Source: Paenibacillus sp. Soil750 (GTDB lineage Bacteria > Bacillota > Bacilli > Paenibacillales > NBRC-103111). From it: a DNA stretch of 64,000 nt. Location: positions 124,001 to 188,000 of the forward strand of contig NZ_LMSD01000003.1 of the NCBI RefSeq assembly GCF_001428045.1. The letters are read 5' to 3'. Below, piece by piece: positions 55,551 to 64,000 of this stretch. Position 1 is the first letter of the stretch; each line of letters opens with the position of its first letter. The translations under genes were made by a program, and so were the position numbers. The notes below the pieces were generated by a model that did no database searches, was not told the origin of the DNA, and was given only the letters and a program-made list of their open reading frames with translations.

Positions 55551-55781
55551 TTAATTCTGGAATATCACATCACCCTGGCTGTCATCTTCCTCTTTTTGTT
55601 CCTTTTGTTCTTGAAATTCAACATGTGATTGCCCCGTTATGTAGTCAAACGGATTGTAACGGCTGTCCGGAATTTGCTTCTTAATGACTGTCTTCACCAT
55701 TATGTAAATGATTATGACGAAGATGGGGAAAATGAGACCGAGCAAAGTAAGTGTTGAAATATCTATGTGAAGCACCTCCAT
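55551..55781 (-). CDS. DUF3951-like small membrane protein
   Basis: The 76-residue protein has one N-terminal membrane helix (LTLLGLIFPIFVIIIYIMV), then KTVIKKQIPDSRYNPFDYIT, which I associate with DUF3951, and an acidic tail. A minus-strand -10 (TAGAAT, 55790-55795) lies so close that the ATG at 55781 would be almost at the transcript's 5' end. The only ribosome-like site, GGAGGTG, lies inside the frame, 6 nt before an ATA codon. The start is therefore uncertain. Function unknown. Confidence 0.6.
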   Translation of the reverse strand: MEVLHIDISTLTLLGLIFPIFVIIIYIMVKTVIKKQIPDSRYNPFDYITGQSHVEFQEQKEQKEEDDSQGDVIFQN

Positions 55782-55813
55782 ATGACTATATTCTACCGTA
55801 AAATGCCCTAATA

Positions 55814-55842
55814 TTGACAGGCAACCCCCATAAAGTTATAAT
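55814..55842 (+). promoter_or_regulatory. Perfect-consensus SigA promoter of the alaS leader
   Basis: TTGACA (55814-55819), exactly 17 nt, TATAAT (55837-55842). Confidence 0.92.
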
Positions 55843-55848
55843 TTGCCT

Positions 55849-56138
55849 TATCTATATGTGAATTAAAGCGTTGATGAAACTTAGTAAGCCATAGCTCATC
55901 GTCAGAGAAGAGGTTCCGCTTGGCAGCGAAAACTGCGAAGATCGGCTGGAAGAACCTTTCGGTGCTAGGATGGCCCAAAGCTCGTTTCGGAGTGTGGATG
56001 AACTCCACCGGTTGGACCCGTTACAAATCCGCACAAGGAGATTGGATTCGCTCTACGCCGTTGGCAAGGGGAGTACGAAACCAATAACCAGGGTGGTACC
56101 GCGATGATTCGTCCCTGTTAGCTGCAGGGGCGTTTTTT
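55849..56138 (+). ncRNA. T-box leader controlling alaS
   Basis: T-box sequence AGGGTGGTACCGCG at 56090-56103. The terminator pairs CGTCCCTG (56110-56117) with CAGGGGCG (56125-56132) plus T6. Stem I closes by GAAAC (55876-55880) with GTTTC (55984-55988). AGTA (55883-55886) lies on the 5' side, and GCT (55980-55982), an alanine codon, lies on the 3' side in the specifier position. An AGAGAAG distal segment is present. The Ala specifier agrees with the downstream gene. Confidence 0.95.
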
Positions 56139-56178
56139 GTTTTTTGTAAACTTATCCTAAATATGGAGGCTCACAGAG

Positions 56179-58806
56179 ATGAAAGCAAGTGAAATTCGTT
56201 CGAAGTGGTTGCAATTTTTCGCAAGTAAAGGGCATAAGGTTGAGCCGAGCTCCTCATTAGTTCCGCACAACGATCCATCTTTATTGTGGATTAATGCAGG
56301 GATTGCACCGTTAAAGCCATATCTGGATGGACGTGAAATCCCAGAGAATCCACGGATTACGAATGCTCAGAAATGTATTCGTACCAATGATATCGAGAAT
56401 GTAGGTAAAACACGTCGTCACCATACCTTTTTTGAAATGCTGGGCAACTTCTCTATTGGTGATTATTTCAAGAAAGAAGTTATTCCATGGGCTTGGGAGT
56501 TCCTAACAGATCCGCAATGGATCGGCTTTGATCCAAATCGGATTTCAGTAACCGTTCACGAAGATGATGAGGAAGCTTTTGACATTTGGAACAAGCAAAT
56601 CGGCATTCCAGAAGAGCGTATTTATAAGTTGAAAGAAGATAATTTCTGGGATATTGGTGAAGGTCCTTGTGGTCCTTGTACAGAAATTTTCTACGATCGC
56701 GGCGATAAATACGGTGACTTGTCTGATCCAGAGTGCTGGCCTGGCGGCGAGAATGAGCGTTTCCTTGAAGTGTGGAACCTCGTATTTACACAGTTCAACC
56801 ACAACTCCGATGGCAGCTACACACCGCTTCCTAATAAAAATATTGATACAGGCGCAGGATTGGAGCGTTTCGCTTCCATTCTTCAGGATGTTGACTCGAA
56901 CTTCGATACCGATCTGTTCTTGCCGATCATTGAGAAAACGTGTGAGCTCACTGGTGTTACTTACCATGTAAATGAAGAGCATGATGTGGCTCTTAAAGTC
57001 ATCGCTGACCATATCCGTACAGTAGCTTTCTCCGTTGGAGATGGCGTGCTTCCTTCCAATGAAGGTCGCGGCTATATCATTCGCCGTTTGCTGCGCCGGG
57101 CAGTTCGTTATGGGAAAGTACTTGGACTTGATAAACCGTTTTTATTCAAGCTGGTGTCTACGGTTGGCGACATCATGGGTGTTTATTACCCAGAGGTTGT
57201 AGATAAGCGTGAGTTCATTGAGAAAGTGATCCGTACCGAAGAGGAACGTTTCCATGAGACGTTGAGCGACGGGTTGATCATTCTTGCCGAGATGGTTCAG
57301 AAAACGCAGCAAGCAGGCACGAACCAAATCAGCGGGCCGGATGCTTTCAAACTTTATGATACGTACGGCTTCCCGTTTGATTTGACGGAGGATTTTGCGT
57401 CGGAGAAGGGGTTAACCGTTGATCGTGCTGGCTTTGATGCTTCCATGAAGGAGCAGCGGGATCGCGCTCGTGCAGCTAGTAACAAAGAAGGCGGCATGAA
57501 GGTTCAAGGCGGACCACTGTCCGAATTAACGATTAAAAGCGAATTTGTTGGATATAATGAATTGGTAGTTACTGCTAATATCGAAGCGATTGTCCATGAG
57601 AATGAGCTCGTGGAGCTTGTCGGAGTTGGTGAGACTTGTCAGGTTGTTCTAGATCGTACGCCTTTCTATGCAGAGAGCGGTGGTCAAGTTAGTGATCATG
57701 GTACGATTCGTAATGGACAAGTCACTCTGCAGGTTGTTGATGTGATGAAAGCGCCGCATGGCCAACATGTACACAAGGTTATTGTTGAATCTGGCGTACT
57801 TCGCAAAGGTGACTCGGTAGAGGCGATTGTAGCGTCTGCACCACGTACGGATATCATTAAAAACCATACAGCGACTCACTTGCTGCATAAAGCCCTTAAG
57901 GAAGTGTTGGGCACGCATGTTAATCAAGCGGGGTCCCTCGTTGAACCAGATCGCTTGCGGTTTGACTTCTCTCATTTCGGCTCTATCACTAGTGAAGAGC
58001 TGCAAGACGTAGAACACCGTGTGAATCAACAAATTTGGAATAGCACGAATGTAGATATTTCCCTCAAAGCGATCGCAGAGGCGAAAGCAATGGGCGCTAT
58101 GGCACTATTCGGTGAGAAGTATGGCGACATCGTTCGCGTTGTACAAGTCGGCGATTATTCCTTGGAGCTCTGTGGAGGATGTCACGTTCAAAATACAGGT
58201 CAAATCGGTTTGTTCAAAATTGTAAGTGAATCAGGGATTGGCTCCGGCGTACGTCGGATTGAAGCCGTTTCTGGACGCAGTGCGTATGAGTATTTGGATG
58301 GTCAACTGCAACTGTTAAAAGAAGCAGCTGGCTTGCTGAAATCGAACATCACGGATGTTCCTAAACGCGTTGATGCTACCTTACAGCAATTGAAAGAGTT
58401 GGCGCGTGAGAATGAGTCACTTCGTGGAAAGCTTGGTCGTATTGAAGCAGGTTCGCTCACGGATCAAGTGAAACAAGTTGCAGGTGTTTCTGTTCTAGCA
58501 GCCCAAGTCAATGCGGCTGATATGGATTCTCTTCGTAACATCGTTGATGAAATGAAAGGGAAGTTGGGTTCAGCTGTTATCGTTCTCGGTGCTGCTGCAG
58601 AAGATAAAGTCAATCTAGTTGCTGCTGTAACACCTGATTTGGTTTCCAAAGGCTTCCATGCGGGTAAAATTATTAAAGAAGTCGCGGGGGCCGTTGGCGG
58701 CAGCGGTGGCGGTCGTCCAGACATGGCGCAAGCCGGTGGTAAGGATGCATCGAAATTGCAAGCGGCGTTAGCGAGTGTCGAGGGGCTACTTTCCCAATTC
58801 GTATAA
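56179..58806 (+). CDS. alaS: Alanyl-tRNA synthetase
   Basis: A class IIc synthetase of 875 residues. The N-terminal aminoacylation domain has [38 protein letters not shown] and [12 protein letters not shown]. The editing domain has the zinc-binding HTATHLLH and CGGCH, and the C-terminal DHHA1 domain ends with [28 protein letters not shown] precedes the ATG. Expression is controlled by the T-box directly upstream. Confidence 0.98.
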   Translation: MKASEIRSKWLQFFASKGHKVEPSSSLVPHNDPSLLWINAGIAPLKPYLDGREIPENPRITNAQKCIRTNDIENVGKTRRHHTFFEMLGNFSIGDYFKKEVIPWAWEFLTDPQWIGFDPNRISVTVHEDDEEAFDIWNKQIGIPEERIYKLKEDNFWDIGEGPCGPCTEIFYDRGDKYGDLSDPECWPGGENERFLEVWNLVFTQFNHNSDGSYTPLPNKNIDTGAGLERFASILQDVDSNFDTDLFLPIIEKTCELTGVTYHVNEEHDVALKVIADHIRTVAFSVGDGVLPSNEGRGYIIRRLLRRAVRYGKVLGLDKPFLFKLVSTVGDIMGVYYPEVVDKREFIEKVIRTEEERFHETLSDGLIILAEMVQKTQQAGTNQISGPDAFKLYDTYGFPFDLTEDFASEKGLTVDRAGFDASMKEQRDRARAASNKEGGMKVQGGPLSELTIKSEFVGYNELVVTANIEAIVHENELVELVGVGETCQVVLDRTPFYAESGGQVSDHGTIRNGQVTLQVVDVMKAPHGQHVHKVIVESGVLRKGDSVEAIVASAPRTDIIKNHTATHLLHKALKEVLGTHVNQAGSLVEPDRLRFDFSHFGSITSEELQDVEHRVNQQIWNSTNVDISLKAIAEAKAMGAMALFGEKYGDIVRVVQVGDYSLELCGGCHVQNTGQIGLFKIVSESGIGSGVRRIEAVSGRSAYEYLDGQLQLLKEAAGLLKSNITDVPKRVDATLQQLKELARENESLRGKLGRIEAGSLTDQVKQVAGVSVLAAQVNAADMDSLRNIVDEMKGKLGSAVIVLGAAAEDKVNLVAAVTPDLVSKGFHAGKIIKEVAGAVGGSGGGRPDMAQAGGKDASKLQAALASVEGLLSQFV

Positions 58807-58916
58807 TTATTTTTCTAATGGACAGGAATTTTTAAAACCATAGAGAATATATCACATGTATAACGCAAGTTTTTTCAATTATTTTACAAAGGTCACAAGG
58901 AAGTGGGGTGCTCCTG

Positions 58917-59177
58917 ATGAGTTCCATGGACAAAACGATGAAGTTCAATGTGAAGGCGGAAGAGATCGAAACTTCGCCGAAGGATGTATTGCTGGCGGTG
59001 TATGATGCTCTTCAGGAAAAAGGGTATAATCCGATTAACCAGATTGTTGGTTACTTGCTTTCGGGAGATCCTGCCTACATTCCGCGTCACAATAATGCGA
59101 GAAGCCTCATTCGTAAACGGGAACGGGATGAACTGATTGAAGAATTAGTTCGTGCATATCTGGGTCAACACAAATAG
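58917..59177 (+). CDS. ireB: IreB-family regulatory phosphoprotein (YrzL)
   Basis: The 86-residue protein matches the IreB family (DUF965): [40 protein letters not shown] and [20 protein letters not shown]. In Enterococcus IreB is phosphorylated near its N-terminus by the Ser/Thr kinase IreK and affects cephalosporin resistance. I start at ATG 58917. GTG 58908 is too close to the ribosome site. It is followed by ruvX, as in B. subtilis. Confidence 0.94.
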   Translation: MSSMDKTMKFNVKAEEIETSPKDVLLAVYDALQEKGYNPINQIVGYLLSGDPAYIPRHNNARSLIRKRERDELIEELVRAYLGQHK

Positions 59178-59194
59178 AAGAAAAGAGAACCAGC

Positions 59195-59611
59195 ATGAGA
59201 TGGATGGGCTTGGATTATGGGGATAAAACCATTGGTGTCGCATTAAGTGATGAGCTTGGATGGACGGCCCAAGGGCTTGAAGTGATTCGCCGCAATAAGC
59301 CGGGAGAAGACATTGAACGGCTTATACAGATTGTTAATGAATATGGCGTATCGCAGGTTGTAGTGGGGTTGCCCAAGAATATGAACAATACGATTGGCCC
59401 CCGCGGCGAGATTGCGATTGCCTTTTCTCAAGAATTAGAGCAAAAAATCAGTGTACCAGTACACCTATGGGATGAGCGATTAACAACCGTAGCTGCGACA
59501 CGGACGCTTCTTGAAGCGGATGTAAGTCGGAAGAAACGGAAGCTAGTCATTGATAAGATGGCTGCACAGCTAATTCTACAAGGGTATATGGATGCCAATA
59601 TGAAGAGGTGA
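59195..59611 (+). CDS. ruvX: RuvX (YqgF), RNase H-like pre-16S rRNA nuclease / Holliday junction resolvase family
   Basis: The 138-residue RNase H-fold protein has the opening [20 protein letters not shown] with a catalytic Asp, [11 protein letters not shown], and the late [13 protein letters not shown] and [17 protein letters not shown] motifs. E. coli YqgF processes the 16S rRNA 5' end. The older name is putative Holliday junction resolvase. It lies between ireB and the DUF1292 genes. Confidence 0.94.
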   Translation: MRWMGLDYGDKTIGVALSDELGWTAQGLEVIRRNKPGEDIERLIQIVNEYGVSQVVVGLPKNMNNTIGPRGEIAIAFSQELEQKISVPVHLWDERLTTVAATRTLLEADVSRKKRKLVIDKMAAQLILQGYMDANMKR

Positions 59612-59617
59612 ATGAAC

Positions 59618-59926
59618 ATGTCCAAAGAAGAATTGCGTGAAGAAGAACCAGAAATCATTTACATCCCGGACGATGAAGGCAACGAAGAAGAGTTCGAGGT
59701 TATCATGAAATTCGAAGTGGACGGTTCAGATAAGAAATATATGATGGTTGTGCCTACAGACGGCGGAGACGAAGAATCCGACGAAGTGTATGCATTCCGT
59801 TACGAAGAAGACGACGATGGTGAGGATTTGAAGCTATTCACCATTGACGACGAAGAAGAATGGAACATTGTGGAAGAAACGTTCAACACCTTAATGGCGG
59901 AGTTCGATGAGGAAGAAGAAGCATGA
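59618..59926 (+). CDS. DUF1292 protein 1 (YrzB-like)
   Basis: An acidic 102-residue protein (EPEIIYIPDDEGNEEEFEVI, FRYEEDDDGEDLKLFTIDDE, EEWNIVEETFNTL) with the DUF1292 pattern. Function unknown. I start at ATG 59618, because AGAGGTG is 7 nt upstream and ATG 59612 would be too close. The stop overlaps the next DUF1292 gene by 4 nt. Confidence 0.88.
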   Translation: MSKEELREEEPEIIYIPDDEGNEEEFEVIMKFEVDGSDKKYMMVVPTDGGDEESDEVYAFRYEEDDDGEDLKLFTIDDEEEWNIVEETFNTLMAEFDEEEEA

Positions 59927-60222
59927 GTTTGACAACACCTTCTGATGTATTGCGCAAAACTTACGGGGATGATATTCTGTTGTCTGACGACCAAAGTGAG
60001 TCGACGGTGTATCAACTTCTGAAAGAATTCGTCTATGAGAACCAAACATATGCTGTTATGCAATCGGAAGCCTTGAAGAAGGAAGAGGAAGTTGCTCTTT
60101 TTCGTGTCATTTCGGGTGCTGACGGTGAATATGAACTAGTTACCATTGACGATGACGATGAGTGGGAAACGGTTTCGGAGTTATACGACGAAATGGTTTT
60201 CCCTGAGCAAGACGATTTGTGA
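59923..60222 (+). CDS. DUF1292 protein 2
   Basis: A 99-residue acidic protein with the same family core as its upstream neighbour (ALFRVISGADGEYELVTIDD, DDEWETVSELYDEM) but a different N-terminus (TPSDVLRKTYGDDILLSDDQ). ATGA overlap with the first copy implies coupling. The pair looks like an old tandem duplication, since the two copies have diverged strongly. Confidence 0.85.
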   Translation: MSLTTPSDVLRKTYGDDILLSDDQSESTVYQLLKEFVYENQTYAVMQSEALKKEEEVALFRVISGADGEYELVTIDDDDEWETVSELYDEMVFPEQDDL

Positions 60223-60232
60223 GAAGTAGATA

Positions 60233-60262
60233 ACCGAGCGGATGATATCCGCTCGGTTTTGT
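60233..60262 (+). terminator. Terminator after the DUF1292 pair
   Basis: ACCGAGCGGA pairs perfectly with TCCGCTCGGT over a 5-nt loop, then TTTGTT. Confidence 0.85.
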
Positions 60263-60341
60263 TGTGCATATGGTTAATGCTAGTAAGGTAAGCTACAGCC
60301 AAGGCTTGATGAGGGATGTTCTTAGGAGGAATCGAAGCGTT

Positions 60342-61445
60342 GTGAATATGGATGATGAGCTAGAAGAATTACAGAAGCCTAAGCGTAGAGTGCTGAAATG
60401 GGTATTGATTAGCTTTAGCATCGTTGTGTTGCTTGTTCTCGGTACAGCGGGTGGCATTGGATTGTTTATTGCAAGTGCGCTGCAGCCAGTTGATGCTACT
60501 GACCAAGAGGTCCGTGTATCGATTCCGCAAGGCTCCAGCTCGATACAGATCGCAGATGAATTAGAAACCAAAGGTCTCATTAAGAATTCTTCCATTTTCA
60601 CGTACTATTTAAAGTTTAAAAAGCAGGGCTCCAAATTTCAAGCTGGTGAATATGCGATGAAGCCAGGTATGACATTTGAAGCGATGATTGATAAGCTCAA
60701 CAAGGGAGATGTTGTGAAGGAAGACATGATTCGCATCACGATACCTGAGGGCTTTACAATTGAGCAGATCGCCACGAAAGTGAGCGAACAGAGTACTTGG
60801 AAGAAAGAAACGTTTCTGGGGCTTGTCGATGATCCTGCAGGCTTTAAAAATGAGTCAACGCTATCCATTCCGGACACTAAAAATATCAGACATCGACTAG
60901 AGGGATATATATTCCCTGAAACGTATGAATTTAAGAAAGGCTCTACCGAAAAGGAGTTTGTCGAACGTTCATTAGACCAACTAGACAAGATGCTCGCGAC
61001 GCTTCCACCTGATTGGAAGGACAAGTTAAAGGCTCGTAATCTCTCGATACACCAAATGCTGACGATTGCTTCGTTGATTGAGCGGGAGGTTGTTGTTGAT
61101 TCGGAGCGAGCTACTGTTTCCGGGGTCATCGTGAATCGTTTGAAAATGAACATGCCGCTTCAGATTGATGCGACGGTACAGTATTTATTCGATAAGTCAA
61201 AGGAGCGCTTATTGGAAAAGGATCTTCAAATCGAGAGTCCATATAACACGTATTTGAATACTGGCTTGCCACCAGGTCCGATTGCGAGTCCTAGTCTAGC
61301 CTCGATTAAGGCAGCAATCTATCCGGAGGAAACGAAGTATGTTTTCTATGTGACGAAGAAGGATGGAACTATGGGTCATTTGTTTGCAGAAACCTTTGAA
61401 GAGCATAAGAAGAATATTGCAAATAGTAAGAAGGCCACGAATTAA
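60342..61445 (+). CDS. mltG: MltG, endolytic murein transglycosylase
   Basis: MltG cuts nascent peptidoglycan strands at the membrane. The protein has a short basic cytoplasmic tail (KPKRRVLKW), a single membrane helix (VLISFSIVVLLVLGTAGGIG), a LysM-like region (VRVSIPQGSSSIQIADELE) and the catalytic domain with the glutamate in ASLIEREVVVDSERATVSGV and the closing TKYVFYVTKKDGTMGHLFA. I favour GTG 60342, the first in-frame start after TTAGGAGG, giving 367 residues. ATG 60309 lies before that site. Confidence 0.92.
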   Translation: MNMDDELEELQKPKRRVLKWVLISFSIVVLLVLGTAGGIGLFIASALQPVDATDQEVRVSIPQGSSSIQIADELETKGLIKNSSIFTYYLKFKKQGSKFQAGEYAMKPGMTFEAMIDKLNKGDVVKEDMIRITIPEGFTIEQIATKVSEQSTWKKETFLGLVDDPAGFKNESTLSIPDTKNIRHRLEGYIFPETYEFKKGSTEKEFVERSLDQLDKMLATLPPDWKDKLKARNLSIHQMLTIASLIEREVVVDSERATVSGVIVNRLKMNMPLQIDATVQYLFDKSKERLLEKDLQIESPYNTYLNTGLPPGPIASPSLASIKAAIYPEETKYVFYVTKKDGTMGHLFAETFEEHKKNIANSKKATN

Positions 61446-61468
61446 GTTGACAGAAGGTAGGTAAGCAC

Positions 61469-62395
61469 GTGAATAAACCAGAATTAGTCATCAGCTGTGG
61501 TTCAGTCGCTGATTTGAAACAAATGATACTTGCAGGTGCAGATGCCGTTATTATAGGGGAAGATCGCTACGGGCTTCGGCTGCCAGGCGAAGTGAAGCTG
61601 GATGAGATCGGGGAAGCCGTCGCATGGGCTCACGAACGGAACGCGAAAGTGTATGTCGCGGTCAACAATATTTTGGATAATCAAACACTCGAAGGTTTAA
61701 AAGATTACTTAGCCGCCCTTCAGGCAAATGATGTTGACGCCATTATTTTCGGAGATCCAGCAGTCCTTATGACGGTTCGTCAATTGCCTAAGTCGCTGCC
61801 TCTTCATTGGAATGCGGAAATGACTTCAACGAATTATGCAACCGCGAATTATTGGGGCAAGCAAGGCGCAGTTCGAGTTGTTCTCGCAAGAGAGTTGAAC
61901 ATGGAGCAGGTGCTGGATTTTAAAGCGAAGTCAGAGATTCCTGTTGAAGTTCAAGTGCATGGAATTACGAATATTTATCACTCCAAGCGTGAGCTTGTCA
62001 AAAATTATATGGCACATCAAGGGACAAAGACGGAAGAGGACCGTTCGAAAGAGCGTGGACTATTTCTTATTGAACACGAACGACGCGACCAACGTTATCC
62101 TGTCTATGAGGATTGTAATGGTACGCACATTATGAGTTCCGAAGACTTTTGTATGCTTGAGAATTTGCCAGAGCTTATCGATGGGAATATTGATAGTTTG
62201 AAAATTGAAGGCTTGCTCAAATCATCAGAGTACAATGAAACGGTCGTAAAAAGCTATCGCGCTGCGATTGATGCTTATATTGCGAATCCCGAAGGCTATG
62301 AGTTTCAACAAGAATGGCTGGATGCGATTGTGGCGCTACAAGATCCTGAGCGTGAGCTAAGTTTCGGTTTTTTCTATAAAGAACAGGTATATTGA
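61469..62395 (+). CDS. trhP1: TrhP1, U32-family tRNA hydroxylation protein (YrrN-like)
   Basis: A U32 peptidase-family protein of 308 residues. In B. subtilis YrrN and YrrO (TrhP1/TrhP2) are required for 5-hydroxyuridine at tRNA position 34, with prephenate as a proposed precursor. Visible blocks are LKQMILAGADAVIIGEDRYG, VQVHGITNIYHSKRELVKNY and SLKIEGLLKSSEYNETVVKS. It lacks the Cys cluster of TrhP2, as expected for the smaller partner. GTG start, 6 nt after AAGGTAGGT. trmR, which precedes it in B. subtilis, is absent here. Confidence 0.88.
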   Translation: MNKPELVISCGSVADLKQMILAGADAVIIGEDRYGLRLPGEVKLDEIGEAVAWAHERNAKVYVAVNNILDNQTLEGLKDYLAALQANDVDAIIFGDPAVLMTVRQLPKSLPLHWNAEMTSTNYATANYWGKQGAVRVVLARELNMEQVLDFKAKSEIPVEVQVHGITNIYHSKRELVKNYMAHQGTKTEEDRSKERGLFLIEHERRDQRYPVYEDCNGTHIMSSEDFCMLENLPELIDGNIDSLKIEGLLKSSEYNETVVKSYRAAIDAYIANPEGYEFQQEWLDAIVALQDPERELSFGFFYKEQVY

Positions 62396-62420
62396 TCGAA
62401 GAAAGAAGGTGCACTCCTAG

Positions 62421-63704
62421 ATGACTACAGCCGTAGAAGCACGAGCCAGAGGTAAGCGTGTAAGACTAGATAAGCCGGAGCTTCTAGCTCCAGCAGGTAA
62501 TTTGGAAAAGCTGAAATTTGCGATTCATTATGGCGCAGATGCTGTATATATCGGTGGACAGAAGTACGGTTTACGTTCAAACGCGGATAATTTCTCCAAA
62601 GAGGAAATGCGTGAAGGTGTCGAATTCGCCAAGCAATATGGTGCCAAAGTATTCGTAGCAACGAATATCTACGCACATAACGAGGATATTGAAGGCTTAG
62701 ATGAGTACTTGCGAGGGCTGCAAGAGGTTGGTATTTCGGCTATTATCGCCGCAGATCCCATCATCATGGAAACGTGTCGACGCGTTGCTCCGGAGCTCGA
62801 AGTCCACGTTAGTACGCAGCAGTCGGTGATGAACTGGCAAACCGTACAGTTCTGGAAAGATCAAGGAATCGAACGTGTCGTATTAGCGCGTGAGGTCAGC
62901 ATGCAGGAAATCGATGAAATCAAGGCGCATGTGGATGTCGAAATTGAAGCCTTTATTCATGGCGCCATGTGCAGTTCATACTCGGGGCGGTGTGTGTTGT
63001 CCAATCACTTTACGGATCGCGACTCGAACCGCGGCGGCTGCTCGCAATCATGCCGCTGGAAATATGACTTATTCACGAAAGATCAGCCGCCTGATGCCCC
63101 CTTGGCAACGGATTTCCCTATGTTTGCTGAGGATGATGATGCTTTCACCATGGGATCCAAGGATTTAAGCATGATTGATCATATCGCGGATATGATTGAA
63201 TCGGGTGTGGATAGCTTTAAGATCGAAGGCAGAATGAAGAGTATTCACTACGTGGCAACGGTTGTGAATGCTTATCGTCAGGCGATCGATGCATATTTCG
63301 AGGATCCTGAGCACTTCAAGCTCAATCCTGTGTGGCAAGATGAGATTCATAAAGCGGCGAATCGACCTTTGAACGATGGATTCTTTTATGAAGCGCCAGG
63401 TCATGAGGACCACATTTTTGAACCAGAAGATAAGGTCGTTGGTTTTGATTTCGTTGGATTGGTTATGGGGTATAACGCAGATACTGGTATTGCTCTTATT
63501 CAGCAAAGGAATCATTTCAAGCCTGGCCAAGAAATTGAGTTTTTCGGCCCTGAAGGGACGCATTTTAAACAAACGGTTGGCGTTATCCAAGATGAAGCGG
63601 GTCAAGAATTAACCGCAGCTAGACATCCCTTACAGTTAGTTCAGATAAAAGTGGATTTACCTGTGAAAAAATGGGATATGATGCGTAAGAAAACAGGAAA
63701 ATAG
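62421..63704 (+). CDS. trhP2: TrhP2, U32-family tRNA hydroxylation protein (YrrO-like)
   Basis: The 427-residue U32-family protein has the opening PELLAPAGNLEKLKFAIHYG, GADAVYIGGQKYGLR, and the conserved Cys set in GAMCSSYSGRCVLSNHF plus GGCSQSCRWKYDLF, a probable Fe-S or metal site. DSFKIEGRMKSIHYVATVV and a C-terminal beta domain follow. It is translated together with trhP1 (25 nt apart) and ends at a strong terminator. Confidence 0.92.
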   Translation: MTTAVEARARGKRVRLDKPELLAPAGNLEKLKFAIHYGADAVYIGGQKYGLRSNADNFSKEEMREGVEFAKQYGAKVFVATNIYAHNEDIEGLDEYLRGLQEVGISAIIAADPIIMETCRRVAPELEVHVSTQQSVMNWQTVQFWKDQGIERVVLAREVSMQEIDEIKAHVDVEIEAFIHGAMCSSYSGRCVLSNHFTDRDSNRGGCSQSCRWKYDLFTKDQPPDAPLATDFPMFAEDDDAFTMGSKDLSMIDHIADMIESGVDSFKIEGRMKSIHYVATVVNAYRQAIDAYFEDPEHFKLNPVWQDEIHKAANRPLNDGFFYEAPGHEDHIFEPEDKVVGFDFVGLVMGYNADTGIALIQQRNHFKPGQEIEFFGPEGTHFKQTVGVIQDEAGQELTAARHPLQLVQIKVDLPVKKWDMMRKKTGK

Positions 63705-63712
63705 TACCATGG

Positions 63713-63755
63713 AAGCTTTCTCCAGTGTAAGTTATATTGGAGAAAGCTTTTTTTT
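63713..63755 (+). terminator. Strong terminator after trhP2
   Basis: AAGCTTTCTCCA (63713-63724) pairs with TGGAGAAAGCTT (63738-63749), then TTTTTT. Confidence 0.9.
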
Positions 63756-63886
63756 ATTCTTTTATATCGTTTTATAGAGGATATTGGAAATGAATGTCGA
63801 AATTTACGTGTAACAATGCATGTAAACCTTTTCATTTGAGTAAACAATCAAAAGAAGGTAATTAGAAACTAATGGTGGTGAACGAA

Positions 63887-64000
63887 ATGACAAAAAAACT
63901 CCAAGGTATCCGCTCCATTTTAAACAAAGTAGTTCAAGCAACTGGTCAAGTTCGAAGGGGTCGAAATGTTGACACTGCAGGTGGTGGATCAACTTCACCG
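63887..64000 (+). CDS. N-terminal fragment of an unidentified protein (runs off window)
   Basis: An open frame starts at ATG 63887, about 6 nt after GGTGGTG (in-frame ATG at 63872 also possible), and continues past the end. The 38 visible residues (MTKKLQGIRSILNKVVQATG, then a Gly/Ser-rich part) are basic and not diagnostic. I cannot name it. Confidence 0.5.
   Translation, partial: MTKKLQGIRSILNKVVQATGQVRRGRNVDTAGGGSTSP

Overview
The window reads as chromosome of an endospore-forming, low-GC Gram-positive bacterium, most likely Paenibacillus or a close relative. The reasons are sporulation genes (a spoVB homologue and a SpoIID/LytB-domain protein), T-box leaders in front of aminoacyl-tRNA synthetases, strong AGGAGG-type ribosome sites with many GTG and TTG starts, and a gene order that follows the ruvC to trhP2 stretch of Bacillus subtilis as I recall it. 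That order is ruvC-ruvA-ruvB, queA-tgt-yajC, yrzE, yrbG, spoVB, comN, secD-secF, recJ-apt-rel-dtd, hisS-aspS-tcdA, rarA, cymR-iscS, mnmA, yrrI, alaS-ireB-ruvX-DUF1292-mltG-trhP1-trhP2. No rRNA, tRNA, CRISPR array, transposase or phage gene was found.

Layout. Positions 1-6965: Holliday-junction processing (ruvCAB), a SpoIID/LytB-domain protein, queuosine tRNA modification (queA, tgt) and yajC. Positions 6977-15855: membrane proteins, including a PAP2-like protein, an ion-transporter-like permease, a DUF421 protein, the SpoVB flippase, ComN, SecDF and a cation-diffusion-facilitator-like protein that has lost its metal-binding residues. Positions 15922-21711: recJ, apt, rel and dtd. Positions 21796-25646: species-variable genes, including an FAD oxidoreductase, a very acidic low-complexity protein and a divergent DoxX/HxlR pair. 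Positions 25684-29987: a T-box-controlled hisS-aspS-tcdA operon. Positions 29999-33612: a PadR-MFS efflux unit with a clear operator, then rarA. Positions 33607-39978: small exported and unknown proteins, mnmA, cymR-iscS, a PRC-barrel protein and an AI-2E-type permease.

Positions about 39979-55550 form an accessory block that separates the yrrI-like permease gene from alaS, which lie close together in B. subtilis. The block begins with two Fur boxes placed over a promoter that leads only to a strong terminator about 200 nt downstream, which makes it a candidate iron-regulated small RNA. It continues with a secreted 1348-residue lamin-tail/metallophosphoesterase/fibronectin-III protein and a sugar-uptake module: a divergent ROK repressor, a solute-binding lipoprotein, two permeases, a second ROK repressor, two Gfo/Idh/MocA oxidoreductases, a Cof-type HAD phosphatase and an SGNH esterase. 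Three copies of one palindromic operator (ATTAATAAATC, 5 nt, GATTTATTAAT, with small variations) lie before the phosphoesterase and before the ABC operon. A CcpA cre-like site lies in the latter region. The block therefore looks like one inducible, catabolite-repressed carbohydrate-utilisation regulon whose substrate I cannot determine.

Positions 55551-64000 return to the conserved core: a small DUF3951-like membrane protein, an alaS T-box with a perfect consensus promoter, alaS, ireB, ruvX, two tandem DUF1292 genes, mltG and the trhP1-trhP2 pair. The window ends inside an unidentified gene.
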